From assembly GCA_021030905.1 (NCBI GenBank), contig JAGFMI010000011.1, forward strand, positions 62,001 to 126,000: 64,000 bases of DNA, written 5' to 3'. The notes below the pieces were generated by a model. The model searched no databases. It was not told the origin of the DNA and worked only from the letters and a program-made list of their open reading frames with translations. The stretch is from Pyrenula massariospora. Lineage: Eukaryota > Ascomycota > Eurotiomycetes > Pyrenulales > Pyrenulaceae. Position numbers and translations under genes: made by a program. How positions within the stretch are numbered: position 1 is the first letter of the stretch; every line of letters starts with the position of its first letter. Positions 1-10,516 of this stretch are shown in pieces.

Positions 1-82
1 GGCCATTGATTCCGAAGGACTCTCTAGCCATCTGAGGATCGACACCTCCCTTCAAGCGGTAAAGATTTGAGACACTACCGCA

Positions 83-961
83 ATGCACACAACCAATGTC
101 GATCGAGTCATCCTCCTTTCCCTACTCGTCTCGCCTACCGTCTCTCTTCCCATTCCTCCAGTTGATTCACGTGCGGACGGCGTGCACTTAGAGTCGACAG
201 CGGTTCAATTCTTGCCATACGATTTCTCACGCGTTACCCTTGGCTGCTCGGGGTTGAAAAAGGCTCTGCCTGGCGATCAGAAAACTCCTCCAAAAGACGA
301 AAACTTGTTGGCAGCCTTGATTCTTGCAGACAGTGCTCGAGACAGAGCGTTCGACATTCCTATAATATTGGATAGTGAGGGGATCGAAGAAGGCGTTCCC
401 GAAGAGGAAGACGAGGCCCACGACGAAATCGACCTTGACGTGGAGCTAGAGCCTCGACATGACTTGCGAAAACGAGGCACCACCCCACCAATAACCGGTC
501 GTCCTCTCGCAAAACAGCCTGTCCGCAGCCAAAGTGCAGGGACCTCACCGAGCCACCCGCAAGAACAGCTTGATATACAGCGGAGCTTGTCTACCAATGA
601 CCTTTTTGCTGGCGGGAAAAAATTACATGTGCTCGACCCCGCTATAAACGCTCAAAGGGAACAGGAAATCATCGACGATGAAGTCGAAGAAATGTGCGGT
701 GGATTCGATGATAGATACGGCAAATGGTTCACAGCGTCTGGGCAGACCACCTCTCTGGAGGAGTTCAAGAAATGCGTCAAGGACGTAAAGCGTCGGGTCA
801 AAGCCGCCATGGAAGCCGCTACCTCGACAGATGCCATCAAATATGGGTTTGATATTGGGAAGACGACGATGGCAGATGTAGCTGTGAAAGCTGACTCGGT
901 CATGAAAGCCGCAAATCAGTTTTTAGTTTCCGGCGCCGGAGAGCAGAGAGTTATCTCATAG
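83..961 (+). CDS. Putative secreted hypothetical protein
   Basis: This is an uninterrupted 292-codon ORF with an ATG start. I do not recognise the family. The N-terminus has a hydrophobic stretch (ILLSLLVSPTVSLPIP, residues 10-25) that reads like a signal peptide. The middle (about 100-135) is very acidic and ends in LRKRG near residue 131, a dibasic site of the kind cut by Kex2. The C-terminal third is helical and Lys/Glu-rich. Only three cysteines are visible. The reading frame ends at TAG, but sequence just downstream looks coding in the other two frames, so the true C-terminus may be longer or the gene may carry indels (see findings). Secretion and processing are inference only. Confidence 0.55.
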   Translation: MHTTNVDRVILLSLLVSPTVSLPIPPVDSRADGVHLESTAVQFLPYDFSRVTLGCSGLKKALPGDQKTPPKDENLLAALILADSARDRAFDIPIILDSEGIEEGVPEEEDEAHDEIDLDVELEPRHDLRKRGTTPPITGRPLAKQPVRSQSAGTSPSHPQEQLDIQRSLSTNDLFAGGKKLHVLDPAINAQREQEIIDDEVEEMCGGFDDRYGKWFTASGQTTSLEEFKKCVKDVKRRVKAAMEAATSTDAIKYGFDIGKTTMADVAVKADSVMKAANQFLVSGAGEQRVIS

Positions 962-1598
962 TTGGGAGGAGCTCGTAATACAGACCAAATTGGCGGAGTT
1001 TCGGATTCTGGAGGTTATTTGACCTGGCGTACAAAGACCTAGTGGAGAGATTGGATGATACCAAGACATGGCTAATGAAATTTATTGTTGTTTCTCGGGA
1101 TTTTGCATGAAGGCATGAAATTTGCATCAATTGATTACGCTCCAAACAATTTGTAGACGAAGCTCAACAACACATAACTTGAAGCAACATGTACCACCCT
1201 GAAAGAAGTGACACAGAATCTCTTAAACTTCTCACTGGAGTCTGCATGATGACCCAAGTCCGTGGCAGCGGTTGATTTGATCATGAAAGCAGCAAGCCGC
1301 TAGCCCCAAGCGCACAGAATGGGAGATTCGTCGTCTGTCGTGGACCCAACAGTCAGTTTCGATAAAACAAGCCGCTACAAGCCGAGAGGTTGCCCCACGA
1401 CCGCCATGTTCGCCCCTCCAATGACACCTGCTTGCAGGGTTCAGGCACCACTTACACATTTCGTGGCGGACGCCTAATGTTAGGTACCCAGAATCTTGAA
1501 GACTTCCAACCTTGTGCATGCTTTACCGACTCGGCCGTCAGATACACCCATACTTCCGCATCTTCCTGATTGTACACATCACAACTTTTCTCATCGTC
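962..1598. other. Intergenic; coding-like frames at its left end
   Basis: Bases 962-1110 carry two short coding-like frames on the + strand (SWEELVIQTKLAEF around 960-1019, then KDLVERLDDTKTWLMKF up to a TGA near 1110) that could be a shifted tail of the preceding gene. The remainder shows no credible gene and should hold the promoter of the Lso2-like gene. Confidence 0.35.
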
Positions 1599-2393
1599 AT
1601 GCCAGGCAAAAAAGGAGGAGAAAATACAAAGAAAGCCGCTGGCAATGCGAGGGTGAGTTACGCTTTCGACTGGGTCCTGATAGACTACCTCGCTGAATCT
1701 GCGCTACAGAAAGCCGAAGTCGCTGCACAAAAGCAATCCCAGGTCAACGCAAGAGTAGAAGCCGAAGAAGCCGAGAAATGGTCCAAGGGCGCGAAAAGCA
1801 ATTCGAAAAAGTACTCGGCCCCGGTCTCCCTTCTCAAGCTCTTACTGATCATTTTTGCCTGGTCTAGAGAATCAGCCGAAGACAAGAAAGCCCAAGCTGC
1901 AGCCAAAAAGGCTGAGCGCGATGCCCTCCTCGCCGCCGAGGAAGCGACTCAGCCATCAAAACCCAAGGGTGCTGGGGCAAAAACAGCAACCAAGAAAGCA
2001 AAAGGTCTCGACCTGTCACAATTGGACGAGCCACCGGCTGGCGCCAAGGGCGATAAAAACCCCACAGCCCTTAATGCTACAGGCATAGAAAACGCTCTCG
2101 ATGCGCTGAGCGTTACGGGAGGAGACACAAACAGCACCAAGATCGACCGACATCCAGAGAGGAGGTTTAAGGCAGCATACGCAGCGTTCGAGGCAAGGAG
2201 GATGCCGGAGATTGAGCAGGAGAACCCGGGACTGAGAAAGAACCAGCGAGAGCAAATTTGCAGGAAAGATTTTGAGAAGAGCCCGGAGAATCCGTTTAAC
2301 CAGGTGCATGGAAATTATGACATGTCGAAGGAGGAGATGAGGGGGATAAGGGATCGAGAGAAGGAGAAGATTGAGAGTAGACTGGCGGGATAA
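1599..2393 (+). CDS. LSO2: CCDC124/Lso2-like ribosome-associated protein
   Basis: Three exons (1599-1652, 1710-1810, 1868-2393) with two 57-bp introns (GTGAGT...CTACAG and GTACTC...GTCTAG) give a 226-residue protein. The start MPGKKGGENTKKAAGNAR is a Lys-rich, ribosome-binding-like N-terminus, followed by a Lys/Glu/Ala coiled coil and a conserved C-terminal block (HPERRFKAAYAAFEARRMPE, then NPFNQVHGNY). That arrangement is typical of the CCDC124/Oxs1/Lso2 family. Known members bind ribosomes near the GTPase centre and help recovery from dormancy; that role is carried over from the family. Both introns are multiples of three, so retention would not shift the frame. The upstream in-frame start at 1512 lacks the conserved N-terminus and was not used. 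Confidence 0.85.
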   Translation: MPGKKGGENTKKAAGNARVSYAFDWVLIDYLAESALQKAEVAAQKQSQVNARVEAEEAEKWSKGAKSNSKKYSAPVSLLKLLLIIFAWSRESAEDKKAQAAAKKAERDALLAAEEATQPSKPKGAGAKTATKKAKGLDLSQLDEPPAGAKGDKNPTALNATGIENALDALSVTGGDTNSTKIDRHPERRFKAAYAAFEARRMPEIEQENPGLRKNQREQICRKDFEKSPENPFNQVHGNYDMSKEEMRGIRDREKEKIESRLAG

Positions 2394-3571
2394 GGTGTCG
2401 ATGTAGAGGGAACGAGGGGAGACTTCTTGGTCGACGGTGAATGCTACAGGTCATTTTACCGTTTTGGACAGGAGGCTCAACGGCGATACGCCAAGAAGGG
2501 TGAGATGTTTGAATCTAATGGCTGACATGGCGATAGTTTGAAAACTCCCTTGAAGCAAAAGTCTGTGGCCTGGTTGCCATCGGTCACTTCAGATGCCTAA
2601 TGTATGGACTAGAGGCGTCTGGAAAACAGAAATAGTCTGCCCCGAAAAGAATCAACCCTGAAAACCACCGCAATATTCGATTTTGAACTGCAACTGCTGA
2701 CCTTGTTGATTACGATGAATGGCCATTCGCTGTCCTTGAGGCCGCCTACAAAGCCTTGGTAAAACTTTCCACTTCCCCTTATTCACCCCTATAATATCCC
2801 TGCAACCACCAGAAAGCTCCTTAACGTGAAATTATATGTCCGACTGATATCTTATGTCCACTATAGATTATGCTGGACCACACGCACTAGCAAAGATAAG
2901 CCAAGGCATTAACGTGCTAGCCTCTCCCCTGAAAGATTCCCGTGACCGACGTTGTGGTTAATTAAGTTCGCACTCGTGCATTTCCGCCTGGAATATTGTA
3001 CCAGCGGTCAATGTTCTTAGATGTTGGATTCTTTGAAACTAAGCATTTAGATAGTTGATATGCTCATTTTAACAGATTCTCGGACCTTAAAAATTTTTGA
3101 AAGCAGCACGAGCTACTTGATTTCTCCTAAGACCTGCTATCGTGCATGTGAAAGTCTAACATCTGGATCCACACTGAAGCTATTCTAGCTTTCCGCAATC
3201 CCAACACTTCTAAAGATACCGAACCATATTTGATAATGACGGGTATGCGGAAAAGACAAGGCCATCCTTACAAAAGCTGCGCATTTAACTTTCCACAACG
3301 CACTCACTATCTTCACCCCCAAAAACGGGCCTCAGAACGTGCTCAAAACTTAGCCATACCCGAGAAGCAGAAGAGCAACCAGAGTCTGATAGAAATGGCC
3401 TTATCAATGTTCAGTGGATATTCCAATAACCCAAATTTCTCAACTGTCTCTTATCTTAACGACGAGAGCTCGACCCTCCCTTAATTCTGGAAAGTCCGCT
3501 ACAAGTCTTTGAACAAGATATTTGGTCCAAACAGAGCCGTGTTAGATCGTACTTCAATATCCCTGCCCAAG
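2394..3571. other. Intergenic, no gene seen
   Basis: About 1.2 kb of fairly AT-rich sequence. Open frames here are short, lack an ATG or have no coding character. It contains the 3' end of the Lso2-like gene and the upstream region of the membrane protein gene. Confidence 0.5.
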
Positions 3572-4659
3572 ATGGCTCTACAAGCCTTCCTCGACGCTCA
3601 AATCATGAAATGCGTCGAAAGTCTTCATGAAAATATCCTTATGTTCGATTCGCCTGTTGCCAGCTTCCTAAAGGCCCGTCTTCGTGATGCTTTCTTCTCC
3701 CCACAAAGGATTTCACCATCTGTCAGCAGAAAGAATAAGAAAACTCTACCGAAGCAGTTCCAGCCCTCCGAGATCCCACCGTGTCAGCGGCAGAGTCAAC
3801 CTGATCCCGACCCACTCCGGTTTACGAGCGAGAAGCATACTGAATATCTTCCAGACGCAGATTCTTCACCGGGCTCCTCGTCACGCGATTATTCTTCTTC
3901 TGGCGCATACAACCTGTTTCTGCCCTCCACATTACGGGAAAACGCTTCAGGCATCGACTGGACGCTGGCTACTATTGCGCAGAGCTTTCTTGCCAACGCC
4001 CGTCTATTGGCGTCACAATCTCCGGTGAGACAGAAGCCGCTGACGGTTCGGAGCATGTTTATCGAGTCGGTACAATTTATGCTGCAGTCGCTGCCGCACG
4101 ATTTGACCGACACGGAATGTGAGAGAGTGAGAGAGTGCCTGCCGAGCTGTGTTGAGCAGAGAATTTTGCGTGGAGGAGGACATTTACGGTACGTTTGACT
4201 TACGTTGTTCGAAAAGGAAATTCGCACTTACTCTATAGTAGGGAATCACACTCTGACACCAAAAAATCCTTTTTCCGTCGATCGATCGCCCAGCTCTTCA
4301 TGCTGATAGCACTGCTTCTCGCTTTCATCGTCCCGTTCGTAGTGGACATGGGCCAGTGGGGTTACCACCAAGAGAGAAAATACAAGATCACAGATCGGCT
4401 TCTTGCGGCTGGTTTGAGAGGATTGGATTCTGTCGGTGAACATTTCTTGGATATGAAAGACGCCGTCTACGCATTCCAAAGGAGCCGGTTGGGGGTTGTT
4501 CTGAGCTCGACCATGATGTCCACGATTGGTGGGTTGGGATCGGCTCTGAGGTCGATAGCCATGTATATGGCTGACGTGGTGGGAGGTGGTCTATTGGATG
4601 GAGCGAGTCAAGCGGTGGGAGTTGCCTTGATTGCAAAGGCGGAGTCGGAGAAGCTCTGA
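3572..4659 (+). CDS. Membrane protein of unknown function
   Basis: Two exons (3572-4188 and 4239-4659) around a 50-bp intron (GTACGT...CTATAG) give 345 residues. I chose the ATG at 3572 (MALQAFLDAQ) because the longer open frame begins with TTG. The N-terminal 50 residues look helical, residues 50-200 are Ser/Pro-rich and probably disordered, and one strong transmembrane helix (LFMLIALLLAFIVPFVV) lies around residue 230. After it comes a conserved-looking amphipathic C-terminus with Gly/Ala-rich stretches (MMSTIGGLGSALRSIAMYM) that could insert in a membrane. I do not recognise the family; a fungal-specific membrane protein is the most that can be said. Confidence 0.65.
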
Positions 4660-5587
4660 CGGCCGTGATCTTGTTGTATACTTCTGGTTTCTTGGCTCTA
4701 CGGTATCAACGAGGTAGAGCGACCATAAGAGTCTATAGATTTATTTGGTAAAGCTAGAAGAATCTTCTGTCGACTCTGTGACTTGTGTATTTTCTGGCAA
4801 CGAGAGAAAGAGGCCGAAAAGCTACAAAACAAAGATAAACGAAATATAGGTAATCCATTACCGTGGTAAATTTGTGACGATTCCGAAGTTTTGGTGACCT
4901 CTTTCTCTTGTCAGCTCAGCGCATCTACCTTTGACGGAATGGGTTTGTAGGCAGAACAAGCCTGGATCTGTTCTCGAGAATACGATATTCAGCCTTAGAT
5001 CTCAAAGCGCTGCTATTCTCTGGACTTGCTTATTACTAGTACTTCCAACATCGTACCACCAACTCCGCCATCACAAAGAGTTCCAACATCTTGGAATACA
5101 GGGTTCGGCACTGGCTTCTATTCGAATATCAACTCAAGAAAGGTCAGTCACAATGGTTTGGTCATGGTCATTACTTAAGTTTGCTGGATTACTGGACCGT
5201 GGTTGTAGGCCATTGCTCTCATCAAGTAACTGATCAAGCTCCCACCTATCACTTCGAGGCAGTGCGCACACGGACAAATTGGGCTATGTTCCAGCTACTC
5301 AGGTCTCTCCCTGCTGTGCTCTCTCTTTTGTTTTTGGAATTTGCATTCAGAAATTGTCGATGTTGAGGTCGTCCGACCCCCACTTTTGTGCGAATCGAAG
5401 CTGGCCCATCCCTGCTTCCGCGGTTCCCCCTGATTAGCATCTCCACATAGTCCGAAGGCGATTTTGCGCCATGGCGTTTGGCGAGCAGCTTGGCTTGTCC
5501 GGAGCACAAGAGTCCCTGCATGAGGCTTCACTTCAACATCGACTTTATTTCTTAAGACTGGTGTCAGTAAAGTCATCTTTAAACGCA
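4660..5587. other. Intergenic, no gene seen
   Basis: About 0.9 kb. Overlapping short frames on both strands have no coding character or family signature. Contains the upstream region of the UEV gene. Confidence 0.5.
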
Positions 5588-6751
5588 ATGTCGAACCGCG
5601 GACTTCCAAACATTCCCTCGTTGCAGCGCCAGCAGCTATTCATCGAGTTGTAAGTAACCCCGGCTTCAGGTTTCAAATTGCATTCTCATATTCTATTAAA
5701 GCGCGCGTTTCAAAGTCGAATGTCCAGAAGGTATCTATATTAGCTTGACACCTGGAGACCCGACGCTTTGGTCTGGCGTCTTGTTCATACGGAAAGGTAG
5801 GATAATGAAACTGGTTCCAAGCGCTTCGTTAGAGACTGAAACTCAAGCAGGACCTTATTCGCCATCTCTGCTCCGCTTCATTATATCGTTTCCACTAAAT
5901 TACCCAAAGAGAGCACCGCTCATCATTTTCAGCACTGACATCTTCCATCCCTTGATAGTCCCGCTGACCACATATACATTCAGTACTGGCTCAGCAGAGA
6001 ATGAGCCAGTCAGTGCCAGTGACGAGGAGAGGCTGCCTCCAGGTGGCTTTAGCTTGAGGCATGGCTTCCCCCTGTGGTTCGGAAATCGCGCAGGCCGCTC
6101 ATCGAGTCGGAGTACTAGCAATGGCGAGTCTCCTGGCAGTAGCGTAGCTGCAATGGAAGACGACAGCAGTGCAGGTTCTCTTGACGAGTCTCCGTCTCCA
6201 TCACCTCGTCCACCTCAGACACCTACGACGCCTCGAGCCCGCCCTGGCCCGGCTGTATCTCAGTCAGAGGAGTCATTCACGACTTCATTGTCTAGTGTGA
6301 TGTCATATATCGTCTCCTCTTTCACAGACAGCGAGCTTCTGGATTCTTTACCTTTGGGCGCAGCAGGAAACCCTTCAGCGTGGCATGCGTGGAGATCCCA
6401 TAGGAAACTCGTTCCAAATCCAAAGCGAATCTCTGGATCGTCTCCAGCGTCGGCAAGTGCACGTACGCCTGGCTCGGTAAACCGGCAGCCAGCCGAGTGG
6501 AACTGGGAAGGAGTGTGGGAAAAGAGAGTTAAATCTGGGATAGAGAACAGCTTGAGTGACCAGACGCTCTTCGGCGGAGACGCTCGCCGGGCTGATGAAA
6601 TGGTGAGTGGCTTTGAAACAAAGAATTCAGTCATGTTGTTGCTAATGATGTTAATGGATAGATCCGATTCGTAAACTTGGACCAAGAAGACCTTGATGGC
6701 GTGAAAGAGATCGTCAAGGCAAAAGCATTCGTCCATCAAGGTTCAGCCTAA
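5588..6751 (+). CDS. AKTIP/FTS-like UBC-fold (UEV) protein
   Basis: Four exons (5588-5649, 5702-5796, 5851-6602, 6662-6751) give 332 residues. The start MSNRGLPNIPSLQRQQLFIE is followed by a UBC fold (about residues 15-150): CPEGIYISLTPGDPTLWSG, LRFIISFPLNYPKRAPLIIF, then STDIFHPL where an active E2 has HPN. No cysteine sits at the catalytic position, so this is a ubiquitin E2 variant rather than a conjugating enzyme. The closest family I recognise is AKTIP/FTS, a subunit of the FTS-Hook-FHIP adaptor linking endosomes to dynein in animals and fungi. The Ser/Pro-rich middle (about 180-240) looks disordered and the C-terminal helix (LDQEDLDGVKEIVKAKAF) closes the protein. All splice sites are GT-AG and all phases agree. 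Confidence 0.8.
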
Positions 6752-7428
6752 GAACGACTTTGGAATACGCATATAGAATGCTGCTTTGCAGTCAGACCAC
6801 CATTAATGCCGTTCCTTGGTACGCTCGCAGACAAGATACGGACTTCATCGGCAAGGATGATGAAAAGCCTTCACGTGAAAGACATGCCCGAAACAATATG
6901 GCCTCTACGTCGATGCGAGATCATGTTTGCAGCAGAGAAATTGCCTAGGGAACAGTCATTTTTTACTGAGTGTTCCTTAGGCGATTGATGGCCAACGTTG
7001 CATCCATACTCTTAAGAAAACCGCTTATCTGCGTCCATTGCAAACTCACAAGGTTCCCAAATCGTCGCCTGGAGATGACTGTAGTGGCATCTGGTGGACG
7101 CCCTCGAATCCTCAAGAGGCCTCAGTAGCAGGTCTCTCCTTCAGAAAATACTTGAACAGACTTGCGCCCTTGTTCAGCAATCGGGAATTAGCTAACATTA
7201 ACTCTATCAATTAGAGGATCACTCCAGAAAATTCGGGTATACTTCCACCAAGCCGCTCTTCATCACCACCTGCTCTTGCCATCATTTTCGTTGACAATGG
7301 CTACAGCAGCCGCGCCGATCTGCGAAGCTACTGCTCTTGCAACGATCTGAGAGGTAGCGCTTTCCCTATGTATCGGCTACATTAAGATCTATCTCTATTC
7401 TGCTTTAACACGTCTGTCTTCATCAATC
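6752..7428. other. Intergenic, no gene seen
   Basis: 3' region of the UEV gene and upstream region of the following membrane-protein gene. Short frames here lack coding character. Confidence 0.5.
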
Positions 7429-9138
7429 ATGCCACCGCGTCAGCGAGCACCACCTCTCGATAAAACATTGTATCGGCTAGGGCAAATAATACTTTCTTAC
7501 ACGTTGTACCCGCTATAGTATAGCATATTGCAGCCGCTATTGTCTCGCAAGATTTCTCCAGTACGAGACAGATTGCGGCAATTTGCCGACGAACGTTTCG
7601 AAGAGATCGTCATTTACGGCTCCGTTGTTGTCCTTTTCCTCCTCTGTACCTCTGCTGCTATCAATATTGCCCTCAGCGAACTGCCTAGCGCAGTCTACAA
7701 TTTATGCCATAGCATGCTAGCATGGTACAAGTGGCTGACGACGAAGGCTCCGGAACAAGAGTTGCTCTCCTGAGTGCTATTATCGTTGTCTTCTTCGCGC
7801 TTTGCGTGCTCTTAATTTGTACTTTGGATCGATTTCTTCCACTCCGAGGTTGGACACGCAAAACGTTCCGCAGGACTCAAAAGAACAGATCGTCTGACAC
7901 TGAGGCAAACTTAGATCCTCGCACCCGCTCAAGAGGAGACACCGTGACCGAAAATCGCGTCAGCGGAGACGCAACTTCCACACAGTCCTCGAGGCCCCAA
8001 ACTTCCGAAGAAAGCACTCAGCTTCAAACCCTCACACATCTTTGGTGCTTCTGGTGAAGTTTTTGTAAGTTGGAGCCAGCAGACTCTGGTTGGGTGGTGG
8101 CTAATTTTCCAGTGGACGATGTCGCTATCCTACGAAAGTGGTGAGGACACGCCGCGAAGGCGTTCTGGACACGACTTTATTCGTATCTTTGAGGATGAAT
8201 ACGATGGCGACCACGAGAGCCCTGATCCTGACCCTGACCCCAACCGCACTCCTCTGATCCCTGTTCGAAAGTCATCGCTCACCTCTGTCTCCCCAACACC
8301 GCCTCTTGCCCCATACGCAGCAACCAGGTTCCCTATCGACGGCTACGAAAGTGACGCAGTACGTACCTCCCTTAACCCCGATGCTTCCCCATCTGACATC
8401 CAACGACAGGAGAACAACTTCCCCCACGCCAACCCCCTCTTCGTCGCCCGCACAAGCTCCACACCTTCAATGGATCTCAACGCCCTCCTCAACTCAAACA
8501 CCCCCCACCATCCAACTACCATCTTCCAGCGACACACCTCCTCGTTGAGCGCATACAAACCGGCATACACATTCCCCACCATCAAAACCCACAGCACTCT
8601 CTCCCCCTCCCCCTCCCCTTCCTCTTACAATCAACCAATCCACTACACCATCACAATCTCCATAACCGCCTCCATCGCCCCCCCAAACCCTACCACCCTT
8701 TCCTTCAACACCGACCCAGGCGACCTCCTCGACCTATCCCTCCACCTCTCCCCCGCCCAACACGTCCTCATCACATCCCTCACCGGCAGCACAACACGCG
8801 CTCGGCTCCGCCCCGGCGAGACCTGGCACGTACGCGTTGCGACAGCTACGCACCCAGCGGATGCGGAGCAGGAAGGTATGGATGTGAGGCAGAGGGTGTT
8901 GAGCGGGAGGGTGGTGTTTCGGCACTCGCTGATGCTGAGGGGGGGCGTGGAGTGTAGTGGGGCGGGGTTTGGAGTGGATGTGGAAGTTGAGAGGGGGGGA
9001 GGGGGGAGGGTGTTGGGGGAGGTGCGTAATGGGATGTTGGCAAAGGGGAGGGGGAGGGGGAGTGGGGGGATGAGGAAGGGGAGCTTGGTTCCGGCGCCGC
9101 TTTTTGGGGGGAGAGGGATGGGGATGGGGTGGGGGTGA
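7429..9138 (+). pseudogene. Membrane-protein gene with an amber codon and frame breaks
   Basis: The ATG at 7429 opens MPPRQRAPPLDKTLYRLGQI, a convincing start that meets TAG at 7516-7518. The same frame then continues for 84 clean codons, including a transmembrane helix (IVIYGSVVVLFLLCTSAAI), to TGA at 7771. A second helix (AIIVVFFALCVLLICTLDRF) follows in the next frame. Coding character returns to the first frame after about 7948, and a GTAAGT-CAG intron (8065-8112) joins it to a 342-codon exon ending at 9138. That last exon has an acidic, Asp/Pro-rich start and a very Gly/Arg-rich end. No single spliced model removes the TAG and both shifts. It is either a decayed gene or a real gene with assembly errors or recoding. 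Family not recognised; a two-helix membrane protein is clear. Confidence 0.55.
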
Positions 9139-9449
9139 GGATTGGGGTTGATTTTGATTTTCGATTTTTGATTTTGGGAAATTTGGGGGTTTGAGGGTGG
9201 GATGGGGAGGGATTGGATAGGGTGAGGCGTTGGTATTAGTCGATCTAGATTGGGATTATTGGGTTCTTCATTTTTCTTTTGAGTCGGCTTTGGAATTCTT
9301 GGGGGTTTGTGATGGAGCGACGTTATTGTTTCCGTTCAGTCCACTGCTAGTAGTAGTGGTAGTGTCGAATCTATAAATCTACTTAAGCGGAGCCCTATCG
9401 GTCTCACGCGTGTTGGTCAGAGCTTTGGGAGAACGCTCTACTGATCTCA
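9139..9449. other. 3' intergenic between convergent genes
   Basis: Short G/T-rich stretch between the 3' ends of the membrane-protein gene and the uroporphyrinogen-III synthase gene. No gene seen. Confidence 0.5.
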
Positions 9450-10516
9450 CTACCTTGCGAGTATACCTTTCTCCCGCAAGAATGTTCCAATCCCATCCCA
9501 TATCCCCTCCGGACTCGGCTTCTCCGCGCAAACATCGGCTTCAAAGCCCCACGTATCCCGCAAGAAATTCCGTGTCGTGGGGCCGATGGTTGCGATGCAG
9601 TATTGCTGCGAGGCGCGCTCATGCTCGCGCTCACGCCATCGCTGTCGTGACTGCTCGGTGAGCTTCCCCTCGCCGTCGATGTAGTCTAGGCACTGGAGCA
9701 TGGCTTCGCAGCCGGAGGGGGAGAAGACGACGATGCAGAGCACGGGGGCGGAGGAGTGGGTGGAGAGTATGGAGGAGAGGTCTGTGGGGAAGGAGTCCAT
9801 TATGGCGGTTTCGTAGACGACGCTTTCTGTTACGGAGATGCGCTCGGTTGAGGGGAGGGAAGGGGACATGAGGGTCTTGGGGATGATATCGCGGCGTTGC
9901 TCGCCGACGAGGAAGAGGAGCGGGGGTTTCGGTGGGGAGGGCTGGTTAGGGTATAGAGAGTTGTAGTGTTCGAGGATGTATTTAGCTAGCATTTCACCGT
10001 TTCCGGCTTCGGCGCCGAGGACCAGGGTCTGCTGGAGGAGAGTGGATGATATGGCGAGGGTGTTTAGGCTGCGGGATGTGGCCGGGCCGACGGTGTAGAG
10101 GGGGAATTTGGCAGGGAGACGCAGGGCTGAGAGGTGGATGATTAGCTCTGAGTGGCGGTAGGAGATAGAGGAGATGGAGGAGAATGAAATTGGGAACGGG
10201 GACCGACCATACGTTGATCGCGCTGAGGAGATTCCAGATCAGTCACTACGGACGCGAACGCCTCGACGGCTCGTTGGCTCGTGAAGATGAGACCACCATA
10301 TTGACCATGTGTTTCGTTGAGTAGTAAACCACGGATCTGTTCTAAGCTCTTCTGATTCTGTTTGTGCTGGAGGACTGGGACGAAAACGGGGAGGTATGGA
10401 GAGTCTTCGGAGGAGAAGCGATCTTCGTAGCTGTCATTGGGGGTGGAACGGGTCTTGAGGAGCAGGAGAGGTATCCGAGATTCTGGAGCCTCTTTTTCTG
10501 TCGCTGTGCGGGCCAT
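9450..10516 (-). CDS. HEM4: Uroporphyrinogen-III synthase (haem biosynthesis)
   Basis: Two exons on the minus strand (10516-10213, 10147-9450) around a 65-bp intron (GTATGG...ACTCAG) give 333 residues. The enzyme closes hydroxymethylbilane to uroporphyrinogen III in the cytosol. Recognisable HemD-fold signatures are LLLLKTRSTPNDSYEDRF near the start, YGGLIFTSQRAVEAFASVV (about 80), FPLYTVGPATSRSL (about 120), VLCIVVFSPSGCEAML (about 235) and CIATIGPTTRNFL (about 290). Length fits fungal Hem4. The gene is divergent from TPS1, with about 1 kb between the two start codons, so the two may share a promoter region. The stop TAG is followed directly by TGA. Confidence 0.9.

Noticed and set aside
3230-3484. 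84-codon + strand ORF before the 3.6-kb membrane gene
   Set aside because: Begins with TTG, has no coding character, and has no splice link to the next gene.
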